Source: Triplophysa rosa
Lineage: Eukaryota > Chordata > Actinopteri > Cypriniformes > Nemacheilidae
Direction: 5' to 3'
NCBI RefSeq assembly: GCF_024868665.1
Contig: NC_079914.1
Span: forward strand, 7,217,274-7,281,273
DNA length: 64,000 nt
In this document: one piece after another, positions 1 to 9,527 of the stretch
Numbering within the stretch: position 1 is the stretch's first letter
Layout: each line of letters opens with the position of its first letter
The notes under the pieces: model-generated
What the model was told of the DNA's origin: nothing
The model's database searches: none
Seen by the model: the letters and a program-made list of their open reading frames with translations, nothing else
Program-made: the position numbers and the translations under genes

Positions 1-159
1 CGCAATCGACGAACACAAGACAAAGAAACAAGAGGGTATATATAGGAAAGACAAACGAGGGATAACGAGCGAGGGCAGGTGTGAAACATAAGACACGGCA
101 GGGAGACAATACAGGAAACGAGAGGGGCGGGGCCAATGACGAGACACTGGAGAGAACGC

Positions 160-186
160 ATATTATTGTCAAAAGGACAATAATAT
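160..186. repeat. Short hairpin in the LTR-like repeat
   Basis: A 12-base stem (CATATTATTGTC) with its reverse complement around a four-base loop. The same hairpin recurs at 1534-1561 in the second copy of the repeat, so it belongs to the repeat unit. Confidence 0.6.
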
Positions 187-994
187 GTTTCTCTCGACAC
201 ATAACCAAAGACTTTGTCATGGTTCTGCTACAGGACCAAGAAAAACATGACTAAATGAAGCAGAGCCATGACAGAAGCCCCCCCCTTTAATGAGCACCTC
301 CAGGTGCTCACCAAGGGGTAGATGGACGAGACAAGACCGACTGGGTGACAGACAGAACAAGGCAAAACAAAGAAAACAAAATCAACGGTAGACAAGACAG
401 AATAACATCAGGATTTGGGTGAGCCAACAAAAATAACAAACATGGGAGGGGGGGTGGGGCCAAACAAGGGCCCATAGGGGGCAGACCAAAAGGATTGGGG
501 TGAATAGTCCTAGTCTCCGGCTGCGCTCGAGGGCGCGGAGTCCTGGGGGACTTAGGGCAAGTCCTGGGGGGGACAGTCTTTGACCCTGGGAGTTTCCCAG
601 GGGTCGGCTTGGCTGCCGGCTTGGTACGCCTCGTCCGACTCCATGCCACCCGCTGGGTTCTATGTGGTTCGTGGATTCTGTCACAGGCTGGCGTGGAAAG
701 AACCCAAATGCAGGACAGCGAAGAAGGGGTTAACAAATAAATACTTTAATTAACAGAACAACATAAAACTCTGAACAAAGGAAAACCCACGAGGGGGTGT
801 CTGACAAGACAAACTAAAATACAAACTAAAAACCAAAAACTTCCCTCAAGGGGGCAAAAACCAGAACTAAATGATAATAACCACAACTCACAATACAGGG
901 ACACTAAGAAAGGCAAGACAGGAACTCAGGGACCCGGCACGAGACACGAACAAGCACGTACACGTGCACCGACATACTTTCACACCCTCCTACA

Positions 995-1376
995 CCCCAT
1001 CAAGATCCCTGCGTTCTGCAAACCAGCGGCGTCTTGTACTGCCTTCCCATAAGGGCAGTAAATTGCTTTCCCGCTCATTCTCATTCACAACTCCTTCTTG
1101 GTGGAACATTCTTCCTAATTCGGTCCGGTCAACCACATCTCTCACAACATTCAAAAAACTACTTAAAACCCACCTCTTCTGTGAATACTTGACAGACAGA
1201 TGAAAAAAAAAAAAAACAGGTAGTGGTCTAGCTTTTGGTAAAACTAGTAACTTTGTATTGGCACCTATTGCACTATTGCTCCTGTATGACATATTGCTTA
1301 TTGCTCCTTATACTCTTTGTAAGTTGCTTTGGATAAAAGCGTCTGCTAAATGACAATGTAAATGTAAATGTGAAAT
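995..1376 (+). mobile_element. L2/CR1-type LINE, 3' end
   Basis: The plus-strand reading frame ending at 1203 resembles the C-terminus of fish L2-type reverse transcriptases: a W-x-x-LP-x-x-VR segment followed by a TFKKLLKTHLF-type end. It is followed by the characteristic 3' tail (about 1318-1372) with the motif AAGTTGCTTTGGATAAAAGC and ending in TGTAAATG repeats. The same tail recurs at 13375-13425, 34205-34258 and 58020-58050. Only the last part of the element is present, the usual 5' truncation of LINEs. Confidence 0.75.
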
Positions 1377-1649
1377 GCAATCCACGAACACAAGACAAAG
1401 AAACAAGAGGGTATATATAGGAAAGACAAACGAGGGATAACGAGCGAGGGCAGGTGTGAAACATAAGACATGGCAGGGAGACAATACAGGAAACGAGAGG
1501 GGCGGGGCCAATGACGAGACACTGGAGAGAACGCATATTATTGTCAAAAGGACAATAATATGTTTCTCTCCACACATAACCAAAGACTTTGTCATGGCTC
1601 TGCTACAGGATGAAGAAAAACATGACTAAATGAAGCAGAGCCATGACAA

Positions 1650-4180
1650 AAAGTTTCTGTGTGTTTAGTCTTAAACTCTTTAAAACTTCTACATTAACCC
1701 ATTTTACATCGATTACCTTTCAATCGATGAAACCTCAATTCAAGATGAAACATATATTATGATCATGATTATAATTTACTTGAGAATATCCAAGTATTTT
1801 TCTCTATTATATTCATTCATTAGGAAGTGATACTTGCTTAGAGTATCACACCAGCTGTTAATCTCACAATCTCAAACTTGCCGGATTTATCATTAGGCAG
1901 TGGTTAAACGCCACTGGTTTTTAACAATGCTTGATATTGCTTTAAATAGTAATATAGCCCTTACATTATACTAACAATTAAATAACAACAAGAATAACAA
2001 TAACGTACACCCCCATCTCTCATTAATTCTCACCTTCATCCTATTCCAGATGTTGATGATTTTCTTTATTTAGATGAACACGAATAAAGATTTGCAGAAA
2101 AATGTAGCATCTCTGTGATCCTAAAAGTAATCCAAATGACTCTAGTGTACTAACATATGTATTCTGTAGCAGCACAGGCATGAAAAAGATTTTAAACTTA
2201 GTGAAATTGCTGAAAAATATCACATTATCCACTCAAATCAAACATGGCAATATGGAGAAATTGTGATGTTATTGTGATTATTTAATTTTGATCATGCTTT
2301 TATTTAGTTTATGACATATAAAGGCCTTGTGTAAACTATTGTAAAGGATATTGTAAAATGTTATCAATATTTGTATATAACAAGTTTGTAAAATATGCTT
2401 CTGTAACTTCTCAGAATAAGCTAATTTTGACTACATAAATACATAATTTCCTCCCCATGGAATACACAGAGTCCAACAGGTACAACACATCTTTTGATTT
2501 CATGGAATATAAACCCCTCAACTAAAATTAGTGTACATGTCGAATAAACAAGATGATGATGATGGCATCGGCATACTATAGAAACTGGGAGATTACATTT
2601 ACATTACATAAAATTTTTGGCCATCTACAGGATCCCATCCATTATACCGGGTGTTAAACATTGTTTTAAAATCCTTAATAATTGGGATTACAATGGAGTA
2701 CTATTGGATGCTATAAAGTGCTATTAAGTAAAGCTTATAATTGTTTTTCATGAATAAAGATTCTTAGAAACTACATTTTAACTAACAGTCCAGAGCTGTA
2801 TAATATAACATATTATATATCTCATGCTTTTGCAGCTTTGTAATTGAAAATATTCAGCTCCGGGTAAACCCATGTCGCCGTTTTAGACAGAACACCTGTT
2901 TTAATATAAGTCATTGGTGAGACAAGTGAGGTTTATGTGGTATTGACAGCCTGTCTCCTAATTGTCAACATGTTTAACTTTTGGTTGTACCTTCTTCTTT
3001 TGATGGTTAAGCAGCTTTTCTTTAAAATTTAAAAAAACACAAGCTCATGACTCTTCTGTTCACAATATTCACGCTGATATTTACCTAAAAACGTTTTCTT
3101 CAGATTCAACTGTATCACTAGCACTAAGTTCTAAGTCAGAAGATTTACATCACCGGATATAAACGCTACTCTAACTATGTCACTTTAAAACATTAAATCC
3201 ATAATCCTGAAAACTGTCCTGTTGTATTGTCCCGAGCTGTTTTTTTTTCAAATCTTGTTTGTTTCGTCATTCTACGTTGCCTGTTGCTGCACTGACCAGT
3301 GTATAACTTAGCTACACCCTCGTTTGTGAAAGCAGAACGATTTCTCTTAACCTGCGAGGTTTTCTCTTAGCCGTTGTTGATGTTCAAATCACCAAAACAA
3401 ACACACCCCTACCCCCATCTTTTGCTTTTGTCAGCGCTCGGCTCGGCTAATGTCCGTCCTGTGCACTGTGCACCTTACTGCTGATTGGCTACAAGGTTGT
3501 TTTGGTACTCGGCCCGACTCAGTTGTCTAAAGCGTAATTCGGAAATCGGTTACGCCTTTAGTATAAACTGTATACAAAAAGTATTGATAAGCCTTTTATT
3601 TTCCATTTTATTTAAATAAACCACAAAAATACTGAAACAGTATGTCTGAGTCATATTCCAAATACCTTTGTTAGCCGACTTTATAACTTATTCCTCTGAA
3701 ATAAAAAATATCCATTTTAGAAACAGCTCCTTACATGATAAAGTACATTAAGCAGTTATACAGTTCTGTTATGCACATGCAAATATGAAACATAAATGTG
3801 GTGATCACATGCAAACTTTTTAAATATTACATAATAACAAATAAAATGGATCACTGCTTAATTTATCTGACCTAGCCAAATGAATTTCTTACACTGCCTT
3901 AGTAACACTGCTTAACATGGTCACTGGACTTAACACATATATCTTGTACCATTCAAAACAAATACAACCACAAACATCTATCAAATTACAAACCTCAATT
4001 ACAATAAAATCCTAAACTATTTAAAGAGTTCATTCTGTTTGTAAAAGCCAACAAATTATGTTATAATTTTATAACATAATATAATAAATTTCTTAATGAA
4101 TTAGCAAAAATGGTTTAAAAGCATCATGGCTAATCCCGATTCACATCAACTTTTCAGAATGCTGCGCAGCGGTTAACCAA
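1650..4180. other. AT-rich intergenic DNA, no gene recognised
   Basis: No reading frame with recognisable similarity and no convincing exon chain was seen on either strand. A slightly more GC-rich patch at about 3420-3540 looks like transposon debris but could not be assigned. Confidence 0.5.
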
Positions 4181-4295
4181 CGTGCCACGCTCCCGTTTTT
4201 CTAGGCGCATCGGCGGTTTTTTTATGTTGTTAGGTAACCACCAAAACGTCTCCGGTTACTGTCGTAACCTCAGTTCCCTGAGAAGCGGGAACGAG

Positions 4296-4460
4296 ACATT
4301 GCGGAAGCTTCCGCATATGGGAACTCCTCCCTTCTCACCTCTCCTGAAGTCTTATTGGATAACGCCAGTGAAACTGGCCAATTGTCGCGCTCGCAACGGA
4401 ATGTAATTACTGGCGACCAGACAGTATAAATACAGTGCACAGCGACAATACCTCAGAATC
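4296..4460. repeat. DIRS left inverted terminal repeat
   Basis: This stretch matches the reverse complement of 6797-6960 almost base for base. It includes the self-complementary GCGGAAGCTTCCGC core and a TATAAATA box that could serve as a promoter. Confidence 0.9.
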
Positions 4461-4504
4461 TGAGAAAGAACGCCTCCAAGGCTGACACGCGACGAACACG
4501 GCGG

Positions 4505-4615
4505 CTAGCGCAATGTCTCGTTCCCGCTTCTCAGGGAACCAAGGTTACGACAGTAACCGGAGACGTTCCCTATCGAGAGCGGTCTCTCGACATTGCGGAA
4601 GCTTCCGCATATGTG
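4505..4615. repeat. DIRS internal complementary region
   Basis: The two halves meet near 4568-4570. One half mirrors the outer left end of the element and the other mirrors the outer right end, as required for the DIRS circular-template model of replication. Confidence 0.85.
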
Positions 4616-4941
4616 AACTGTATACAATCCCGCCGTGAGAGTAGCAATACAGCCGTAACCGACCGCATACACTCACCAGTGTTAAGCACACAGATTAACC
4701 AATCGCGAAGTCGCCTTGAAGAGCCCGCATCTGATTGGCTGAGACAGACCAATGAGCTGCAAGAACGGTCTTCTACAAAATTTGCATATCTCAGCCAAAG
4801 AAATGAGCGGGCTGCACTGAGACAGGGCAGACACCACAATAGTAAAAGTCAGCGCGGAAATCCGTGCAGATATAATGCAAGTCCAGTAACACCAAGCACA
4901 GAGTTAACAGTAACACGGTAAAAACTGCACAATATAGGAGA

Positions 4942-6579
4942 TCAGCAACTAGGTAACATTGAGCTGTCCGTACTCACCGAGAGGACATGCGAGGCTAATG
5001 AGGATACATCCAGCCTGTAGAATCTGGCTAAGGTGTTCTGTGAAGACCAGCCAGCCGCACAACAGATGTCCTTAATAGAAACGCCTCTAGCCCAAGCCCA
5101 CGAAGAGGCAACAGCCCTAGTTGAATGAGCCCTGACGCCGAAAGGGCAGGCCTGACCTTGACTCTCATACGCCAGGTTGATAGTGTCCACCACCCAGTGA
5201 GAAAGCCTCTGTTTAGAGACAGCCCGACCTTCAGTCCCCCCGCCGTAGCACACGAAGAGCTGATCAGACAGCCGAAACCCGGCCGTACGATCAATGTAAG
5301 CCCTCAAAGCCCTAACCGGACACACAGCCCTCTGAGCGTCAGCATCACACGAGGCAGACGACTTGGAAGACAAAGCGGGCAACGAAATAACCTGCTCTCT
5401 GAACGTGGTAGACAGGAACTTAGGCACATAACCCGCCTTCGGCCGTAGAGTGACGCTGCAGTTGCCGGCCCCAAAACGAATGAAATCCGCGCCGATAGAA
5501 AGCGCACATAAATCCCCAATGTGTTTTGCCGAAGCAAGAGCGAGAAGGAGAACGGCTTTAAGAGAGAGCTCCCTTATAGAAACAGCTTCCAACGTCTTGA
5601 ACGGGGGCAGAGAGAGAGCCCTCAGCACCAGAGACAAATCCCACGGAGGTACTGAAGGAGATCGCGAGGGAAACAGCCTCCGAGCGCCTCTCAAAAATCT
5701 GACCACCAATGCATGCCTACCTATCGATTGCCCGTCAACCGGGGAACGAAACGAGGCGATAGCAGCCACATAAACCTTCAGCGTGGACGGGAGGCCACCA
5801 TTATCCATCCTGTATTGTAGAAAGCGTAACACATCAGACACGAGACATGACACCGGGTCTATACCGCACTCAATACACCACTTCTTAAATACATCCCATT
5901 TCAGAGCATATAAGCGTCTAGTGGAAGGCGCCCGAGACTCCGCAATAGTGTCAAGCACTCTCTGAGGGAGGGGTTCTAAGACCCCTGAAACGGCCAGGCA
6001 TGGAGGCTCCACAAATCCGGGTTGGGGTGCCAAATCGAGCCGTTCGCCTGAGATAACAGGTCGCCCCTGAGGGGAATCCGCCACGGAGAGGACACCAGTA
6101 ACTCTCTCAGGTCCGGGAACCACGGCTGATTCGGCCAAAACGGAGCAACGAGGATCACAGACGCTCTCTCCTCCCTGATCTTGCACAGCACAAGGGTCAG
6201 AATCTTCACCGGAGGAAAAGCGTAAAGCCGGGCGTCCGGCCAGCGCGTCGTCAGTGCGTCCGTCTCCCTGGGGGAGCGCGGCATCGAGAAGAACAGCGGA
6301 CAGTGTGCGTTCTCGCTCGTCGCGAACAGATCCACCTCCGCCTTCCCGAAGCGATCCCAGATCATCCGTACTGAGTCGGGGTGAAGTCTCCATTCCCCTT
6401 GGGAAAGACCTCCCCTCGAGAGCATATCCGCTCCTCAGTGAAAATGACCGGGGAACGAGGCGACGGCAGAGGACGGCGGCCCTGAGCCGGGTCGTCGTCG
6501 CCACCACCACGTGGCATGGGTGGGCCCACCAGCGGCCCTTTGGCGGCAGTGGGCCTCGACCCGAATAATCCTCGAGCAA
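4942..6579 (-). pseudogene. DIRS tyrosine recombinase, catalytic Arg lost
   Basis: An open frame of 545 codons runs through the element. Only about residues 200-545 look like the recombinase; the upstream part is the out-of-frame reading of gag and RT sequence. The catalytic box H-x-x-R is at H485/R488, a tryptophan at 511 occupies the second His/Trp position, and the nucleophile tyrosine is at 521 in an FYR motif. The first catalytic arginine, expected in the SAK-R-x-GDL motif, is histidine at residue 353 (codon CAC at 5521-5523). This fits a CpG-type transition from CGC. The element is therefore probably unable to integrate by itself. Family assignment is strong; lack of activity is inferred from the missing residue. 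Confidence 0.85.
5976..6425 (-). pseudogene. DIRS RT/RNase H protein, C-terminal remnant
   Basis: The frame contains a DLFATSENAHCPLFFS-type motif and an ILVAPFWPNQPWFPDLREL-type motif, typical of the C-terminal part of the DIRS pol protein of fish. It overlaps the recombinase frame, as in intact DIRS elements. The reverse transcriptase catalytic region (YxDD box) is absent because of the internal deletion. Confidence 0.8.
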
Positions 6580-6745
6580 CGTTCCTGCGAGTCCTCAAGA
6601 CACGCGCCGGCAGGTCAGCACAGTGCACGCAATCAGACTCTCTCCGAACGCCGCCTCAGCGTGGGCTAGGCCCAGGCAGGCGATGCAATGCTCGTGCGTA
6701 TCCTGCGGGGCCATGGGACCCGCGCAAAGACAACAGAAGGTGGCC
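6430..6745 (-). pseudogene. DIRS gag-like protein, N-terminal remnant
   Basis: The minus-strand reading contains a Cys/His-rich segment (a HEHCIACLGLAHAEAA-like stretch followed by a CVHCADLP-like stretch). This resembles the start of the first protein of fish DIRS elements. It then runs into pol-derived sequence, so the deletion joined gag to the end of pol. Confidence 0.6.
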
Positions 6746-7047
6746 ATCGGATGAAGAAGCTTCTGACGATATCAACGATGGCAGCGTGAAAGAGAAGATT
6801 CTGAGGTATTGTCGCTGTGCACTGTATTTATACTGTCTGGTCGCCAGTAATTACATTCGGTTGCGAGCGCGACAATTGGCCAGTTTCACTGGCGTTATCC
6901 AATAAGACTTCAGGAGAGGTGAGAAGGGAGGAGTTCCCATATGCGGAAGCTTCCGCAATGTCGAGAGACCGCTCTCGATAGGGAACAGCTGTCCTGTCAG
7001 TCAAGGATTATAGCGCGAGCGCTCTATTTGCTGTTAACTGTCATATA

Positions 7048-7447
7048 TTATCAGAAACTTTAAAAAGGTACAAGCAGAAGGCTCCTGCCCTGACCTTGGT
7101 CGGTTAACCCGAGTCAGCCAACACAAGTTTCTCCTTCATCATTGCGGTCTACGGTCATTTCAAGCAACTGCAAAGTTCTGTCACTGCGTCGGAAAGCCCG
7201 CCTCTCCTTTCATTCGATTAGACAATGGGGGAAAAAGGCACGTGACGTCAAGCGATTTTCTTCTCAGAGTTGAGTTTTTTTCAACTTAAGAGCGCTCCGC
7301 TAAAAACGCGAGGCGCCCAAACACTCACTGCCAACTGAAAACAATTCAAAAGAAGCTGATCTGATTCTGTCTGATCAGCCCCTGACACGGTTAACCGAGC
7401 AAGGTCAGTCCAAGCGCCCTCTGCTTGTACCTTTCTTTCTGATAATA
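7048..7447. repeat. Inverted repeat pair inside the old transposon
   Basis: About 7048-7120 and 7380-7447 are imperfect reverse complements (core GGTACAAGCAGA and GGTTAACC). They may be an older MITE or sub-terminal repeats of the host element. Confidence 0.5.
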
Positions 7448-7805
7448 GAGCTTGTGAATCCACATCACACCGTGTTGAATGTTGCGCCATCTTAGGAGCA
7501 TTGCTGCGAGTGCATTCAATGCAGTGTTTTGTTTTTCTTGTTTGATTAGGAAATATAACTATGGTAGGTCGGTCTACCTGTGTTAAAAACTGCAATAGCA
7601 TTACGCAGAGTTGTTCAAGAAAAACCCATATGGTTCTTTCACTTTTGATTTCTCCATATATCAAACAAAACAAGTAACGGTACAAAGCAATAATAGCAGT
7701 GGATTATTATCCTTCCTAGATGATGGCGCCACTGCAACATGCAACATAGGGCGTGACGTCAGCTTCACATTCTATATATGATAGTTAACAGCAACTATTC
7801 TGTTG

Positions 7806-8787
7806 TTAAAGCCACAATATGGAATAATTTTGTTATGAAATATCCAAAAATCACTTGCACAGTGTGATATATTTCATGCAGTTGTGTACTTACATTATCC
7901 CAAATGTTCCCAAGAATGTGCCAATCCAGAGAAATTCCTATTTAAAATAATGGCCCGTCCCTTGTCTCTGTCGCATATCAGTGACTTCATATCTGCTGCT
8001 CCGCACTACCCTCAGTTTCCGGTTGTAGAAACTACGGCAACACGCAAATGCGGAAGTGGTTATACAGCATGTGGGAAGCAGCAACTGTTGTTCTGTTATT
8101 ATGGATCACGATTACTCTTTGGCGAGTAAAGGAAACCTAAAAAAGTGTAAACGTAGGCCAAACGAGGCAAGCAGGCTTATGGACAAATGAAGAAATAAAA
8201 CAAGGATTAATATCAGCGTGGCGTTTTCTAAATGGAGAGAGCTTCGCGAACCAACTTTGACTCGACAGAGACTCTGCTCTCGCATGTGTTTTAATAGACA
8301 GGTAAGCACTTTTTTTTATTGTACACAAAATACTCATGCACAGATTATTTGAATAGTTATGAATGCAGTCACCCTATGAAATACAGTATATGTCGCACAA
8401 AAATATATAGCCAATAACGTTACTTGTAAATGCTGTGGGTTCGTTCAAATTTACTTTTTAAACGACGACTGTATGACTGTTTTAAACACGTAAAACTGTG
8501 TAGCATTACGCTACCAAATCAATGGACAAAGTCCAATATCAGTCGCGGGCTAACGTAGCATTACATTCCACCTTTCTTGCAAGCTAATTCATTACGATGA
8601 CATAAAATAAAATTCATTCATTACCTCGTCCGTGAACATGATGGGCGATCTCCATACGCCTCTGGATGGTGAAAACGGCATGTCCCATAATTCCACTCTC
8701 CTACATAACGTCATTTAGCTTCACCTTGTGTTGTTGTTTCGAAAGTGCGCCATCTAGCGGTCCAAATATTCCATATTGTGGCTTTAA
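7806..8787 (+). mobile_element. TTAA-flanked DNA transposon, copy 1
   Basis: TTAA flanks both ends and the terminal inverted repeat is AGCCACAATATGGA. A second copy lies at 62245-63184. On the plus strand an exon-like frame starts with ATG at 8101 (MDHDYSLASKG...), meets an in-frame stop, then continues with a KWRELREP-type motif up to a splice donor CAG|GTAAGC near 8300. That motif recalls the first exon of fish transposon-derived zinc-finger proteins. The TTAA target suggests piggyBac or Kolobok-like mobilisation. No full transposase is present. Confidence 0.7.
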
Positions 8788-9527
8788 GTGGTGACGTAAG
8801 GAATACCGTTTCTGGGTCCAAGCATCTATTCATTTCAAGCAGGGCTACAGCTTAAACAGCTGTTAATGAGCACTGTTTACACACATTGCATATTTAAGCG
8901 GAGCATTTATTAACTCACAGTATACACTACAGTCTCCAGGCTTACGTGATCTCCGACATCAATATTTGAATAAATTATGAAAAATTTATCACTGACTGGC
9001 CATGTGAGATATCGTTACAAAGATAAAGGTTAGGATCGTGGTTTTCCGATAGTTTTACAGCTCGCCATGAGCGTACATTAGCATTTTTTGTTGTTTGCCT
9101 ATAGCATCTTATTGAGCGTTTGGACCCGGAAACAGTATATGACCTTCACATCAGACTAAACAATCGAATAATCCTTGACTGACAGGACAGCTGTTTCGGT
9201 GGTTACCTAGCAACATAAAAAAATGCTGTGCACGGCGCGCCTCGCGTTTTCGAACATGACAAGCGTGTTCTATGTGATCGCCCGCATACACCGTATGTAA
9301 AGCATTGCTCAGTCAAGTATTTAATTCTGTCAAAGATTCAGCAGTCATAAGTCTAACAATCTTATATTATTACAAATTCACATTTGACACAAAAGCTTAA
9401 CATTCATGTCCACATTTTGAATGTTCCTCCGAAAGATTCTGGCAGACTTGTAAACTACTTATTCATACTAGAGCAATATTCCTCTATTCATGTATTAATA
9501 TGCAGGGGGTTCCGTGATGTAGATGAA

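Larger units (their letters stand above)
1..1648 (-). mobile_element. LTR-like retroelement, non-autonomous, with nested L2 insertion
   Basis: Positions 2-273 and 1377-1648 are near-identical direct repeats. Each ends in a palindrome-like pair around a GTCATGGCTCTGC motif. If the repeat unit also includes 678-985, it begins TGTCACAGG and ends CATGACA, the TG...CA form of LTRs. On the minus strand a purine run (AAAGGGGGGGG, about 279-290) lies just inside the left copy, where a polypurine tract should be. This suggests a minus-strand LTR element with a short internal region (about 274-677) that has no recognisable gag or pol. The right LTR is split by an L2 3' end (about 995-1376). The left LTR is cut by the window edge. 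I could not find a clear tRNA primer site, so the LTR reading is an inference. An unclassified tandem-type fish repeat is the alternative. Confidence 0.45.
4248..6986 (-). mobile_element. Internally deleted DIRS-type retrotransposon
   Basis: DIRS hallmarks are present. Inverted terminal repeats lie at about 4296-4460 and 6797-6960. An internal complementary region at about 4505-4615 is the reverse complement of the extreme left end joined, through GTT, to the reverse complement of the extreme right end. AAC occurs at both insertion edges and there is no target duplication. Coding order on the minus strand is a gag-like start (about 6740-6430), the RNase H-side end of the RT protein (6425-5976), then a tyrosine recombinase in an overlapping frame. 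At about 2.74 kb it is much shorter than full DIRS elements because most of gag and the reverse transcriptase are missing. Confidence 0.9.
4187..9260. mobile_element. Old DNA transposon, disrupted by later insertions
   Basis: The segment around 4213-4247, continued at 6987-7010, is the reverse complement of 9166-9222 (motif GTTGCTAGGTAACCACC near the ends, then CTGTCCTGTCAGTCAAGG). These are the two inverted ends of one element. The left end is split by a DIRS insertion (4248-6986). The body holds smaller inverted repeats (7048-7120 with 7380-7447) and a TTAA-flanked element (7806-8787). At about 7560-7680 on the plus strand, after a possible splice acceptor, a degenerate frame begins MVGRSTCVKNCN. 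This faintly resembles a THAP zinc finger start. Exact outer boundaries and family are uncertain; it may be hAT, P or Kolobok-like. Confidence 0.55.

Noticed and set aside
308..736. Proline-rich minus-strand frame in the LTR-like repeat
   Set aside because: Low-complexity composition, no similarity to gag or pol, and partly inside the repeat; not supported as a gene.
4613..4921. Plus-strand frame of 102 codons in the DIRS element
   Set aside because: It lies next to the internal complementary region and is antisense to non-coding DIRS sequence; no similarity seen.
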